A stretch of DNA of 64,000 bases from Solimicrobium sp040544425 (GTDB lineage: Bacteria; Pseudomonadota; Gammaproteobacteria; Burkholderiales; Burkholderiaceae_D): NCBI GenBank assembly GCA_040544425.1, contig JBEONO010000003.1:124001-188000 (forward strand). Reading direction: 5' to 3'. A program made the position numbers and the translations under genes. The notes beneath the pieces are model-generated. The model saw nothing but the letters and a program-made list of their open reading frames with translations. It had not been told where the DNA came from and did no database searches. This document shows positions 45,759 to 54,784 of the stretch, one piece after another (positions within the stretch are counted from its first letter, which is position 1; every line of letters begins with the position of its first letter).

Positions 45759-46724
45759 ATGGATAAGCATGCCAAAATTTTTGTAGCAGGGCATCGTGGT
45801 TTGGTCGGATCAGCACTGGTCAAGGTCTTGCAGAAAGATGGTTACAGCAATCTGCTGTGCAGAACCCACGCTGAACTTGACCTGACCAATCAGGCCGCAG
45901 TCGACGCGTTGTTTGCGCAAGAGCGTCCTGAGTATGTATTGCTGGCCGCCGCCAAAGTCGGCGGGATCCATGCCAACAATACCTATCCGGCCGAATTCAT
46001 TCAGGCCAATCTGGCCATGCAAAACAATGTTCTGCACGCCTCGTATAAAAACGGCGTGCAGCGCCTGCTGTTTCTGGGCTCCAGTTGCATTTACCCCAAA
46101 TTGGCGCCTCAGCCGATGCGTGAAGAATATCTGCTGACCGGTCCGCTGGAGCCGACCAATCGTCCGTATGCGATGGCCAAGCTGGCTGGCATTGAACAAT
46201 GCTGGGCCTATAACCGTCAATATGGCACACGCTTTCTGGCGGTGATGCCAACCAATCTGTACGGACCTGGCGACAACTACGATCTGCAAAACTCACATGT
46301 TTTGCCAGCGTTGATCCGCAAATTTCATGAAGCCAAATTAAATCAAACGCCGAGTGTGGTGGTGTGGGGAACCGGTACGCCCAAGCGTGAGTTCCTGTAC
46401 AGCGAAGATATGGCCGAAGCCTGCGTGCATTTGATGAATCTCGATGAGACCACGTTTCAGGGACTGCTGGCCGCGGACCGGAATGACGGGCTGGCACCGC
46501 TGGTCAATATCGGCACCGGCGTGGACAGCTCAATCCGTGAGCTGGCCGAACTGGTCCGGACTGTGGTGGGCTATGAAGGCGATATTGAATTCGATACCAG
46601 CCGCCCGGACGGACCGCCGAGAAAATGGCTGGATGTCAGCCGCTTATCAGATTTGGGCTGGCAGGCAAAAACTGAATTGAAAGTGGGTTTAGGCCTGGCA
46701 TATCAATCGTTTTTGTCGATGTAG
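45759..46724 (+). CDS. fcl: GDP-L-fucose synthase
   Basis: A 321-residue epimerase/reductase using the ATG at 45759 (a TTG at 45753 overlaps gmd). N-terminal VAGHRGLVGSALV, GSSCIYPK with the catalytic Ser and Cys, YAMAKLAG with the YxxxK pair, and NLYGPGDNYD. With Gmd it produces GDP-L-fucose, implying fucose or a derivative in the polymer. Confidence 0.95.
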   Translation: MDKHAKIFVAGHRGLVGSALVKVLQKDGYSNLLCRTHAELDLTNQAAVDALFAQERPEYVLLAAAKVGGIHANNTYPAEFIQANLAMQNNVLHASYKNGVQRLLFLGSSCIYPKLAPQPMREEYLLTGPLEPTNRPYAMAKLAGIEQCWAYNRQYGTRFLAVMPTNLYGPGDNYDLQNSHVLPALIRKFHEAKLNQTPSVVVWGTGTPKREFLYSEDMAEACVHLMNLDETTFQGLLAADRNDGLAPLVNIGTGVDSSIRELAELVRTVVGYEGDIEFDTSRPDGPPRKWLDVSRLSDLGWQAKTELKVGLGLAYQSFLSM

Positions 46725-46727
46725 TTT

Positions 46728-46790
46728 CGTAGGCTGGGTTACAAACCCAGCATCACCGATTGCAATGCTGGGGTGAAACCCCAGCCTACG
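46728..46790. repeat. Palindromic GTAGGCTGGG repeat
   Basis: The ends CGTAGGCTGGG and CCCAGCCTACG are inverted, and each half can also fold alone (GCTGGGTT/AACCCAGC and GCTGGGGT/ACCCCAGC). It is the type of dispersed palindromic repeat found in proteobacterial intergenic DNA, placed in the middle of the eps genes. Confidence 0.75.
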
Positions 46791-46837
46791 ATAGATTGCT
46801 GTTCGACCCACGAAGAAATAAAGAAAATTTATTCAAA

Positions 46838-48016
46838 ATGAAAATTGTTCTTTTTTGCCACCCCGCTTTTCTGACCTCGCAAAGCATGCCGCGTTTTGCG
46901 AAGATGCTCAAGCAGGCCTATCGGGAACGTGGCTACACCGTAGAAGTCTGGTCGCCGACAGCGGTGTTCCATCGCTGGATCGACTTTGGTCTGCTGGGTA
47001 AATGGGCCGGTTACATCGATCAATATCTATTGTTCCCGATGTGGGTCAAGAAAGCGCTGCAACGTGAAGCTGCAGACACGATGTATGTGTTTTGCGATCA
47101 GGCACTCGGACCCTGGGTGCCGCTGGTTGCAGATCGTCCGCATGTCATCCATTGCCATGATTTTCTGGCGCTGCAGTCCGCACTGGGGGAGTATCCCGAA
47201 TATCCGGTCAAATTTTTGGGCAGGCAGTATCAGTTTTATATTCGGCGCGGCTTTAAAGCCGGCAAAAATTTTATTTCAGTGTCGCATAACAGCAAAAAAG
47301 AATTGGCCCGGTTTCTGGACACGCCACCCAATATCTCCGAGGTCGTGCACAACGGCCTCAATTTCGGTTTTTCACCACTCCCTGAAGCAGTTGCCCTGAA
47401 CGAGTTGAGTAACGTCCTGACTCCGGTCACCGACGAGCGCATGCTGGTGCATGTTGGCGGCAACACCTGGTACAAAAACCGCGTGGGTGTGGTCCATATT
47501 TATGCCCAATACTGTAAGCGCTGTGACAACCCGTTGCCACTGTGGATGGTGGGGGATTCACCGTCCCAGCGCCTGCGCGAGCTGGCCAAGACGGTTGCGC
47601 CCAAAGGGAAAATCTATTTTTTATCCGGACTGTCCAACCGTCAGGTGCAGGCTGTGTATTGCCTGGCAAAGGCCATGCTGTTTCCAAGTCTGGCCGAAGG
47701 CTTCGGCTGGCCGATAGCCGAAGCGATGGCCTGTGGATGCCCGGTATTGACTACCGGTGCGCCGCCCATGACAGAAGTGGGCGGCGACTCTGTGACTTAT
47801 ATTCCAGTCATGCCGCGCGAGGATCAGGTTGAGGAATGGGCCGCTTCTGCAGCGAACAGCTTGATCGCCCTGCTCAACGCGTCCCCGGAACAAAAGTTTG
47901 TGGATCGGGCCAAAGGCCTCGAGCACGTACGCCTGTTTGATGCCGACAAGGCGATCACCGCGTACGAAAAAATCTATCATCAGATCATGGCGCAACACCG
48001 CCTGACCGGCAGTTAG
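46838..48016 (+). CDS. Glycosyltransferase (GT4-like)
   Basis: A 392-residue GT-B enzyme started at 46838 to give MKIVLFCHPAFL. The C-terminal half has LVHVGGNTWYKNRVGV, MLFPSLAEGFGWPIAEAMACG and GCPVLTTGAPPMTEVGG, the nucleotide-sugar-binding EX7E region of GT4 enzymes. It probably adds one sugar of the repeat unit. The AGGAAAACC ribosome region of the next gene begins at its stop. Confidence 0.86.
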   Translation: MKIVLFCHPAFLTSQSMPRFAKMLKQAYRERGYTVEVWSPTAVFHRWIDFGLLGKWAGYIDQYLLFPMWVKKALQREAADTMYVFCDQALGPWVPLVADRPHVIHCHDFLALQSALGEYPEYPVKFLGRQYQFYIRRGFKAGKNFISVSHNSKKELARFLDTPPNISEVVHNGLNFGFSPLPEAVALNELSNVLTPVTDERMLVHVGGNTWYKNRVGVVHIYAQYCKRCDNPLPLWMVGDSPSQRLRELAKTVAPKGKIYFLSGLSNRQVQAVYCLAKAMLFPSLAEGFGWPIAEAMACGCPVLTTGAPPMTEVGGDSVTYIPVMPREDQVEEWAASAANSLIALLNASPEQKFVDRAKGLEHVRLFDADKAITAYEKIYHQIMAQHRLTGS

Positions 48017-48023
48017 GAAAACC

Positions 48024-49850
48024 ATGTGTGGAATTTATGCATTAATTGATTTTGCCAAGCCTGTGGACGACCACGACCTTGCCGTTGCAAAACGGGTCGA
48101 CCAGCAACTTGTACCGCGTGGTCCCGATTCATCAGGCCAATGGATCAGTCCCTGCAATCAGGTGTTGTTAGGCCATCGTCGGCTGGCGATTATCGATCTG
48201 TCGCCAACCGGCTATCAACCGATGCACGACGTCACCGGACGTTACAGCATCGTATTTAATGGTGAGATCTTTAATTACCGGGCCTTGCGCGAAGAACTGA
48301 AATCCAGTTTTGAATTCCGTACCCATTCCGATACCGAAACCATCATCGCCGCCTGGCAGCGCTGGGGTGCCGATTGTCTGGGCAAATTCCGCGGCATGTT
48401 CGCCTTCGTGTTGTGGGACCGGGAACTGCGTCAGGTGCATGTTGCACGCGATGCGTTCGGCATCAAGCCACTGTATATTCGCCAGCACGGCGAGCAACTT
48501 TGGATTGCTTCTCAGGTCAAAGCCTTGACTCTGGTTGCGCCCGGCTTAACTGAAAATAATGCCGCCAAGGCCGGTTATTTTCTATGGGGCAGTGTCCCCG
48601 ATCCGTTCACACCGTTTAACGAAATTGTCGCGCTGCAGTCCGGCCATGTGATTACCTACGAATTCGGTAAATCGACGCAGTTGCAATCGCGCGACTGGTT
48701 CAAGTTTTCTGAAACGTTTGCCGAGGCCGCCGAAGTGACGGTACCTGCCAACACCAATGTGCAAGAGGAATTGCGCGCGCTGATGCTCGACACTGTGAAT
48801 GTGCATCGCGAAGCGGATGTGCCGGTCGGCGTATTTTTATCGGCCGGACGCGACAGCACCACGCTGGCCGCCCTGTCCTGCGAGTTGACTGATTCCGAAC
48901 ATGCAATTCAGACGGTGACGCTGGCATTTAAAGAATACATCGGCACCGAGAACGACGAATCGGTTTTGGCAGAATCGGTGGCGCACGAACTGGGTACCAA
49001 ACACAGCACGGTGCAGATTTCCAAAGCGGACTTTTCTGCCGAACTGGGCAATATTTTTATTGCCATGGATCAGCCATCCTACGATGGCGTGAACACCTAT
49101 TTTGTCAGCAAGGCCACCCATGAGGCTGGATTGAAAGTGGCCTTGTCCGGCCTTGGCGGTGATGAACTGTTTGGAGGATATCCCAGTTTTACCCAGGTGC
49201 CATCGCTGGCCGAAGCCACGCCGGAGTGGATGCAATATCCCGGCATGTTGATGCGCCAGATGTTTTCCGGAGTATTGGCGGGCATGGGCCGCCCAAAACT
49301 GGCCGGGATGCTGGAATACAGTGGCTCTTACGAACGTGCTTATCAATTGCGCCGCGGCCTGTTCATGCCATGGGAACTGGATCAGGTGATGTCGAGGGCC
49401 GATGCCGTCGATGCTCTGATCAAACTGGCGACACTGCCAGCCTTGTCGGCAATCCATAAAACCACCGATCACGCCCAGACCAAAATCTCATTGCTGGAAG
49501 CAGCCTGGTTCATGCGCCATCAGCTGCTGCGCGATTCCGATTGGGCCAGCATGGCACACGGTCTTGAGTTGCGCGTCCCGCTGGTCGACGTGCACCTCTG
49601 GAAAAAAGTATTACCCTTATGCCGCTTGCCGGCCTCGGCCAATGGACCGGCTGATAAACGCATGATGTCGCTGACTCCAAAACATCGCCTGCCCGATTCC
49701 ATTATTGACCGCCCTAAAACGGGATTTTCCATTCCGGTCAGCCAGTGGTTGCTGGAAGCCGACGGTGGAGACGGTCCGACATCGCAATCCAGTTTGCGGC
49801 CATGGGCAATGCGCGTCTGGGAGCGCTGGATGGAGTCAGTACCAAGATGA
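48024..49850 (+). CDS. asnB: Asparagine synthetase (glutamine-hydrolysing) homologue
   Basis: A 608-residue two-domain protein. Cys2 after the initiator Met (MCGIYALIDF) is the glutaminase nucleophile, with RGPDSSGQW, GHRRLAIIDL and FNGEIFNYR. The synthetase domain has SAGRDSTTLAAL near 273 in place of the usual SGGxDS loop, then LSGLGGDELFGGY. In polysaccharide loci such proteins may amidate sugar acids. It overlaps the next gene by 4 nt. Confidence 0.9.
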   Translation: MCGIYALIDFAKPVDDHDLAVAKRVDQQLVPRGPDSSGQWISPCNQVLLGHRRLAIIDLSPTGYQPMHDVTGRYSIVFNGEIFNYRALREELKSSFEFRTHSDTETIIAAWQRWGADCLGKFRGMFAFVLWDRELRQVHVARDAFGIKPLYIRQHGEQLWIASQVKALTLVAPGLTENNAAKAGYFLWGSVPDPFTPFNEIVALQSGHVITYEFGKSTQLQSRDWFKFSETFAEAAEVTVPANTNVQEELRALMLDTVNVHREADVPVGVFLSAGRDSTTLAALSCELTDSEHAIQTVTLAFKEYIGTENDESVLAESVAHELGTKHSTVQISKADFSAELGNIFIAMDQPSYDGVNTYFVSKATHEAGLKVALSGLGGDELFGGYPSFTQVPSLAEATPEWMQYPGMLMRQMFSGVLAGMGRPKLAGMLEYSGSYERAYQLRRGLFMPWELDQVMSRADAVDALIKLATLPALSAIHKTTDHAQTKISLLEAAWFMRHQLLRDSDWASMAHGLELRVPLVDVHLWKKVLPLCRLPASANGPADKRMMSLTPKHRLPDSIIDRPKTGFSIPVSQWLLEADGGDGPTSQSSLRPWAMRVWERWMESVPR

Positions 49851-51025
49851 AAATTCTCAGAATCATTTCCAGCATGGACCCGAAAACCGGCGGCCCTGCA
49901 GAGGGCATACGCCAGGTCAGCCGCGCATTAAAACTGCAAGGTCACGAGACCGAGTGCCTGACACTGGATGATCCCGCTGCCAGCTGGATCGACGGACAGC
50001 CAATTACAGTGCACGCCATGGGTCCGGGCTGGGGCGGGTATGGTTACGCCCCCCAATTTAAAGTCTGGTTGAAGCAGCATGCCGCTGACTATGATGCGAT
50101 TGTGATTGGCGGGATCTGGCAGTATCACAGCATCGCCGCGCGCGATGTGCTGGTGGGCCTGGGGATACCGTATCTGATTTTTACGCATGGGATGCTGGAC
50201 CCGTGGTTCAAACATACGTATCCGCTCAAGCACCTCAAAAAATCCCTGTACTGGCCATGGACCGACTATCGCGTCTTGCGTGACGCCCATGCGGTGCTGT
50301 TCACCAGCGAAGAAGAGAAGATTCTGGCGCGGCAATCATTTGGCCTGTATCGCGCCAATGAAGCGGTGGTGAATTACGGCACCAGCACGCCGCCACAAAA
50401 TAAAGCAGAACTGCGCGATAAATTTTTTGCCCAGTATCCGGCGTTGTCCGGGAAACGATTGATTACGTTCTTGAGTCGTATCCATGAAAAAAAAGGCTGT
50501 GACCTATTGGTGGCGGCATTTGCAAAAATTGCTGACAGCGACCCCAATCTGCACCTGGTGATGGCTGGCCCGGATCAAACCAATCTGATTCCGGCACTCA
50601 AGGCGCTGGCTGAAAGTCTGGGCATCGCGCAAAAAATCACCTGGACCGGCATGCTGCAAGGCGATGCGAAGTGGGGCGCTTTATACGCCAGCGAAGTTTT
50701 TGCGCTGCCGTCGCATCAGGAAAATTTCGGCATTGCAGTGGCGGAAGCCTTGGGTTGTGGCTTGCCGGTGATTATTTCCGACAAGGTCAATATCTGGCGC
50801 GAGATCGACGCCGATGGCGCAGGACTGGTTGCACCCGATACCCTGGAAGGTACCGAAAAAACCCTGCGCACCTGGATTGCCATGAGCAGCAACGAGCGGG
50901 CCGACATGGCCGCACGCGCCGAACAGACATTTAAAAACAGATATACCGTGGAAGCCATGGCTTCAAGTTTGTTAGCGAACATCGAATCGATGCCAACACG
51001 GCCAAATTTGGAGTTTGCCCGATGA
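49847..51025 (+). CDS. Glycosyltransferase (GT4)
   Basis: A 392-residue GT-B enzyme. Start at 49847 (ATGA overlap with asnB). N-terminal MKILRIISSMDPKTGGPAEG glycine-rich acceptor side; C-terminal FLSRIHEKKGCDLLVAAF, LVMAGPD and ALPSHQENFGIAVAEALGCG, the GT4 donor motif. It overlaps the GT2 gene by 4 nt. Confidence 0.9.
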   Translation: MKILRIISSMDPKTGGPAEGIRQVSRALKLQGHETECLTLDDPAASWIDGQPITVHAMGPGWGGYGYAPQFKVWLKQHAADYDAIVIGGIWQYHSIAARDVLVGLGIPYLIFTHGMLDPWFKHTYPLKHLKKSLYWPWTDYRVLRDAHAVLFTSEEEKILARQSFGLYRANEAVVNYGTSTPPQNKAELRDKFFAQYPALSGKRLITFLSRIHEKKGCDLLVAAFAKIADSDPNLHLVMAGPDQTNLIPALKALAESLGIAQKITWTGMLQGDAKWGALYASEVFALPSHQENFGIAVAEALGCGLPVIISDKVNIWREIDADGAGLVAPDTLEGTEKTLRTWIAMSSNERADMAARAEQTFKNRYTVEAMASSLLANIESMPTRPNLEFAR

Positions 51026-51879
51026 AAAGCGCAGGTGGCATTTCTGTCATTGTCTACACCAAGAACGAACAACAGGATTTACCGGGCTGTCTGGAAAGTC
51101 TATCGTGGTGCGACGATATTCATGTGTTTGATTCAATGAGCACCGATAACACGGTCGAGATCGCCAAAAGTTTCGGTGCCACGGTGACGCAGCGCTCCTA
51201 TCCCAACACGCTGGCCTTTGGTGGTGACGAGTCGGCGCACCGGAATTGGGCGTTGGAGAATATTCAGTTCAAACACGACTGGATTTTTCATATTGACGCC
51301 GATGAGCGCGTGACACCGCAACTGGCAGTGGAAATGCAGCAGGCGATTGCTGGTGACAAGCAGGCTTACCGGATGGAGCGTCGTGACTATTTCATGGGCC
51401 AGTGGATGCAGCATGTGATTCCGGCGACGTCCTACATTCGGTTGTTCAGGGCCGGGCATGTGCGCTACGAGCGTTTGATCAATCCGATCACGCTGATTGA
51501 CGGAGACATAGGCGACCTGCACGGGTATTTCGATCACTTCCCGTTCAGCAAGGGCATGCATCACTGGATCGGCAAGCACAATCAATATAGCGATGCCGAG
51601 GCGAGCCAGATTGTCAAGAACCGTGGCAACGGGGTACCGTTCAGTCTCACCAAGACCTTGTTCGAGAAAGATCCGGATCAACGTCGCGCCCGGCTCAAGG
51701 ATTTGTACTATCGGATGCCGTTGCGTCCGCTGGTGATGTTTTTATTTTTGTTTGTCGCCAAGCGCGGGTTCATGGATGGCAAAGCGGGGTTCAGATTTGC
51801 GTCTTTGCGGGCCATGTATGAATACATGATTGTGATTAAGACGCAGGATTTGATGGAAAACACCGCGCTGAAAAAGTAG
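51022..51879 (+). CDS. Glycosyltransferase family 2 protein
   Basis: A 285-residue GT-A enzyme. SVIVYTKNEQQDLPGCLESL opens the nucleotide-binding half (about 7-26), DDIHVFDSMSTDNTVEIAKS follows, and WIFHIDADERV carries the DxD. It resembles WaaE/KdtX-type transferases. A hydrophobic stretch near 235-250 suggests membrane association. It is the last gene before the opposite-strand toxin-antitoxin pair. Confidence 0.88.
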   Translation: MKSAGGISVIVYTKNEQQDLPGCLESLSWCDDIHVFDSMSTDNTVEIAKSFGATVTQRSYPNTLAFGGDESAHRNWALENIQFKHDWIFHIDADERVTPQLAVEMQQAIAGDKQAYRMERRDYFMGQWMQHVIPATSYIRLFRAGHVRYERLINPITLIDGDIGDLHGYFDHFPFSKGMHHWIGKHNQYSDAEASQIVKNRGNGVPFSLTKTLFEKDPDQRRARLKDLYYRMPLRPLVMFLFLFVAKRGFMDGKAGFRFASLRAMYEYMIVIKTQDLMENTALKK

Positions 51880-51920
51880 CTGGCGGAAGGCTTGGGAAAC
51901 AGGTTAGCGATTCTGGATGA

Positions 51921-52442
51921 CTATTTTTTCTGGTATGCGCCTGGACGGGCCATCGCTATTGCTGCGCGGGCCTGCGCAGCGGATGGGATCCATTGCATTT
52001 CTTCGGCATACTCCAAAAATGCCTCGGTACTCAGCAGCAAGCATGGCTTGGCAAGCGATGTAGTGTGTTGAAGAAACCAGCCATCTTCAAACAGCACTAC
52101 CGGATTCGAGCCTGGTCTGGATAATTGTAAATCGATAAGCATGCTTTGTATGGAGAGCTCTCCAAGGTTTGCTGGAACCTTATAGTTTGGATTTAGCCTT
52201 TTTTCAGCTGCAATGCGAATACCAACTTGCGTTTGAAATGTCTCAATATTCGCAGCATTCCGGTTGTAGTATTCAAGTAGACGTTTCGCTTCGACCGTTG
52301 GGCTTGGGAGCAATCCGCGATTGATGGTCTCATCTCTCACTATGTCGGAGATCCCGATTCTGAATTTCGAAAGCAGACCAAGCTCGTTCGCCACCGCCAA
52401 TGAAAACAACGGTCCGGAGTCCGGGATTAATAGTCGAGTCAT
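51921..52442 (-). CDS. PIN-like toxin candidate
   Basis: A 173-residue protein. LIPDSGPLFSLA (about 5-16) resembles the first Asp motif of PIN nucleases; an acidic GELSIQSML (about 93-101) and VLFEDGWFL (about 115-123) could supply the other acidic positions. It follows an RHH/HTH-type antitoxin candidate with a 4-nt overlap. Family assignment is from motif order and context, not full similarity. Confidence 0.62.
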   Translation of the reverse strand: MTRLLIPDSGPLFSLAVANELGLLSKFRIGISDIVRDETINRGLLPSPTVEAKRLLEYYNRNAANIETFQTQVGIRIAAEKRLNPNYKVPANLGELSIQSMLIDLQLSRPGSNPVVLFEDGWFLQHTTSLAKPCLLLSTEAFLEYAEEMQWIPSAAQARAAIAMARPGAYQKK

Positions 52443-52849
52443 GCTGCGGCACGATTGCTTTTTTTTCGACGCTTCTTTGTCTCTTCGGGATTCAACAAAC
52501 AGTCGTCCAACGCGCCGCGAACTGCGTCTAACTGCGAACTAATAAATTGCTTGGGTAAGCGAGGCAGCGGAAGTTTTTTTTCAGCCATCAAATGAAAAAC
52601 ATAGCCAGCATCGGGTAATTCAAGGATGCGAGCAGCCTCAGTGATGGAAATGCTCCCAGTGCTTACGCCAATCAAAACTTTCAATGTCGGATCAAGCGCG
52701 GGTCGTCCATTGGCTTCTTCCTGGCCAAGGGACGCGAACAGAGCAGATACGAGCTTGTTGAGGGATCCGCCATGCCTGGCGACAAAAGCCTTGGCATTAG
52801 CCAAATCGGCTTCATCAACTTCAAATCCAATGTTTGCTTTTTTGCTCAT
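52439..52849 (-). CDS. Antitoxin candidate with ribbon-helix-helix and HTH parts
   Basis: A 136-residue protein. Start 52849 is preferred to 52861 because GGAGG lies 6 nt before it. Residues about 5-40 look like a ribbon-helix-helix arm (ANIGFEVDEADLANAKAFV), and about 65-95 like a helix-turn-helix (SISITEAARILELPDAGYVF). The C-terminus is basic. It overlaps the toxin candidate by 4 nt and has a perfect palindrome at its promoter. Confidence 0.68.
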   Translation of the reverse strand: MSKKANIGFEVDEADLANAKAFVARHGGSLNKLVSALFASLGQEEANGRPALDPTLKVLIGVSTGSISITEAARILELPDAGYVFHLMAEKKLPLPRLPKQFISSQLDAVRGALDDCLLNPEETKKRRKKSNRAAA

Positions 52850-52871
52850 CAGTGCCTCCATAATGCGTTAT

Positions 52872-52891
52872 TACCCCATGATCATGGGGTA
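52872..52891. promoter_or_regulatory. Perfect 20-bp palindrome, likely TA operator
   Basis: TACCCCATGA is followed directly by its reverse complement. It lies 23 nt before the antitoxin start, the expected place for autoregulatory binding by an RHH antitoxin dimer. Confidence 0.65.
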
Positions 52892-53224
52892 GGTTAATTT
52901 GGATGTCAACTCGTTCGTGTAACTCAATTGGTGCAACTGCCTTTTGATTTAGGTTCATCATAAGGTCTCTAAAACGGAGTAGGAGTTTGTGTCACGATTC
53001 TCTCCGGTTAAATAAATGCGAAACCACACAATAGGATTAAGGTGTGCCGGATTTAACCCGGATTGTCATTCATGGCTGCTGAACTGCGGCTGCAGAGACG
53101 CTCACAAAAAGCCAAAATCGGGGTAAAAATTGGCAGACTACCTATTCAGTCTGCCATGGTTTCAAGCTTTTGCCAGTCAACGAGTAGCAAAAGCCCATAC
53201 CAATTCAACAAGTCATGCGGCTGT

Positions 53225-53258
53225 GCGTCATAAAGCCGTCACATCCCGCTACTACACT
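53225..53258 (+). promoter_or_regulatory. PhoB-type promoter of the second eps operon
   Basis: GCGTCAT (53225-53231), 4 nt, CCGTCAC (53236-53242), exactly 10 nt, TACACT (53253-53258). The -10 hexamer is identical to that at 38484-38489. Confidence 0.55.
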
Positions 53259-53479
53259 CATACCCTGTATTAATGACAGCGCGCTACCAAGCCGTGCCCG
53301 ATACACCGGCCTGGCGTTGCCACGCAGTGAACGATTTCAAGAAATAGACGGACCGATGACGCAGCCAGACCAGTGCGCGCAGTCTGATAGGGAAGAGTAC
53401 ATTGAAAGAGCAGCCCGGCCAAAGTCAGGCTAAACACTCTTTGATATGTATTCATTTAAAAAAATTTAAAAGAGTGTCT

Positions 53480-54733
53480 ATGAAAATCCTGGTATACGGA
53501 ATTAACTACGCGCCTGAATTGACTGGCATCGGGAAGTACTCAAGTGAGATGTGCGAATGGCTCGCAATTCAGGGCCATGAAGTCAGAGTAGTCACCGCGC
53601 CTCCGTACTACCCGGAGTGGAAAGTCTCCAAACCCTATTCCCCCTACCATTACAGCCACGAAGAAATCAAAGGCGTGCACATCTGGCGCGCGCCGCTGTG
53701 GGTCCCGAAAAAAATCAGTGGTGTAAAACGTGTCCTGCATCTGCTGTCGTTTTCAATTACCTCACTGCCAGTCGTATTAGGCCAGGTATTCTGGCGTCCT
53801 GACGTCGTGCTCACCGTCGCGCCCGCATTCACCTGCGCCCCAGCCGGCTGGCTGACTGCACGCCTCTCAGGCGCCAAAGCCTGGCTGCACATTCAGGATT
53901 TTGAAGTGGATGTCGCGTTCAAAATGGGCATGCTGAAAGGGCGTTTATTACAGAAAGCGGTATTGGGGCTGGAAGGCTTCCTGCTGAAACGCTTTGACTG
54001 CGTCTCGACCATTTCGCACCGCATGATGGAATTGCTGCAGAAGAAAGAAGTCGATGTTGAGAATACCTACCAATTCTTAAACTGGGTCAATACGCGCCAC
54101 ATTCGCAGCCAGACTCATGTCAATGCCTTCCGCGAAGAACTCAATATTGCAAGCGACACCAAAGTGATTCTGTTTTCCGGCACCTTGAACAGCAAGCAGG
54201 GTCTGGAAATCATTCCGCAACTGGCGCGCAAGCTGGAACACCGCAAGGACATCATGTTTGTGATCGGCGGCGAAGGCGTGATGAAGCCGGAGCTCGAAGC
54301 TGCCAGTGAAGGATTGAGCAATATTAAGTTCCTGCCGCTGCAACCAGTTGAGCGTCTGTCCGAACTGCTGGCGATGGCCAATATGCACCTGTTGCCGCAA
54401 AATTCAGACGCGGAAGATCTGGTCCTGCCATCAAAATTGTCCGGCATGCTGGCCAGTGGCAGACCGGTGGTTGCGATCTGCAATAACGGTTCTGAAATTG
54501 CAAAGGTTGTGGTTGAGTGCGGCCTGGTTGTTCCGCCAAATGATGAAGCTGCATTGATGGAGGCAATTTTCACGCTGGTTGAAAACGCCAGTGAACGTGA
54601 ACGCCTCGGCATTGCAGCACGCCATTACGCTGAAGTGCATCTGTCGATCGAACACATTTTGAACAATGTGGTCAATGAGATGAGTCGCATGACACAACCG
54701 GCCATCACGGTATTGAATACCGGGAAGTTGTAA
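53480..54733 (+). CDS. wcaI: WcaI-type glycosyltransferase (putative fucosyltransferase)
   Basis: A 417-residue GT-B enzyme, started at 53480 (MKILVYGINYAPELTGIGKY). TAPPYYPEW and IKGVHIWRAPLWVP near 40-75 are typical of colanic-acid WcaI. The donor half has ILFSGTLNSKQGLEII, LLPQNSDAEDLVLPSKLSG. WcaI is a colanic-acid fucosyltransferase; this fits the nearby GDP-fucose genes. Confidence 0.88.
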   Translation: MKILVYGINYAPELTGIGKYSSEMCEWLAIQGHEVRVVTAPPYYPEWKVSKPYSPYHYSHEEIKGVHIWRAPLWVPKKISGVKRVLHLLSFSITSLPVVLGQVFWRPDVVLTVAPAFTCAPAGWLTARLSGAKAWLHIQDFEVDVAFKMGMLKGRLLQKAVLGLEGFLLKRFDCVSTISHRMMELLQKKEVDVENTYQFLNWVNTRHIRSQTHVNAFREELNIASDTKVILFSGTLNSKQGLEIIPQLARKLEHRKDIMFVIGGEGVMKPELEAASEGLSNIKFLPLQPVERLSELLAMANMHLLPQNSDAEDLVLPSKLSGMLASGRPVVAICNNGSEIAKVVVECGLVVPPNDEAALMEAIFTLVENASERERLGIAARHYAEVHLSIEHILNNVVNEMSRMTQPAITVLNTGKL

Positions 54734-54784
54734 AAATGCGCCGGGAAATCGTCAGCATTTGCATGCACGCCATCCAAATCTGAC

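Larger units (their letters stand above)
52850..53479. other. Gene-free divergent region between TA pair and eps operon 2
   Basis: No credible gene in 630 nt. It holds the TA palindrome (52872-52891), an 8-bp hairpin GGCAGACT/AGTCTGCC (53132-53155), and the GTCA-repeat promoter (53225-53258). The leader from there to the wcaI start is over 200 nt. Confidence 0.55.

Noticed and set aside
53073..53088. A TGGC-N8-TGC sigma-54-like site upstream of wcaI
   Set aside because: Weak match about 390 nt from the gene; the GTCA-repeat promoter explains the operon better.
53215..53433. A 72-codon frame before wcaI
   Set aside because: It covers the promoter motif, has no ribosome site and no recognisable protein features.
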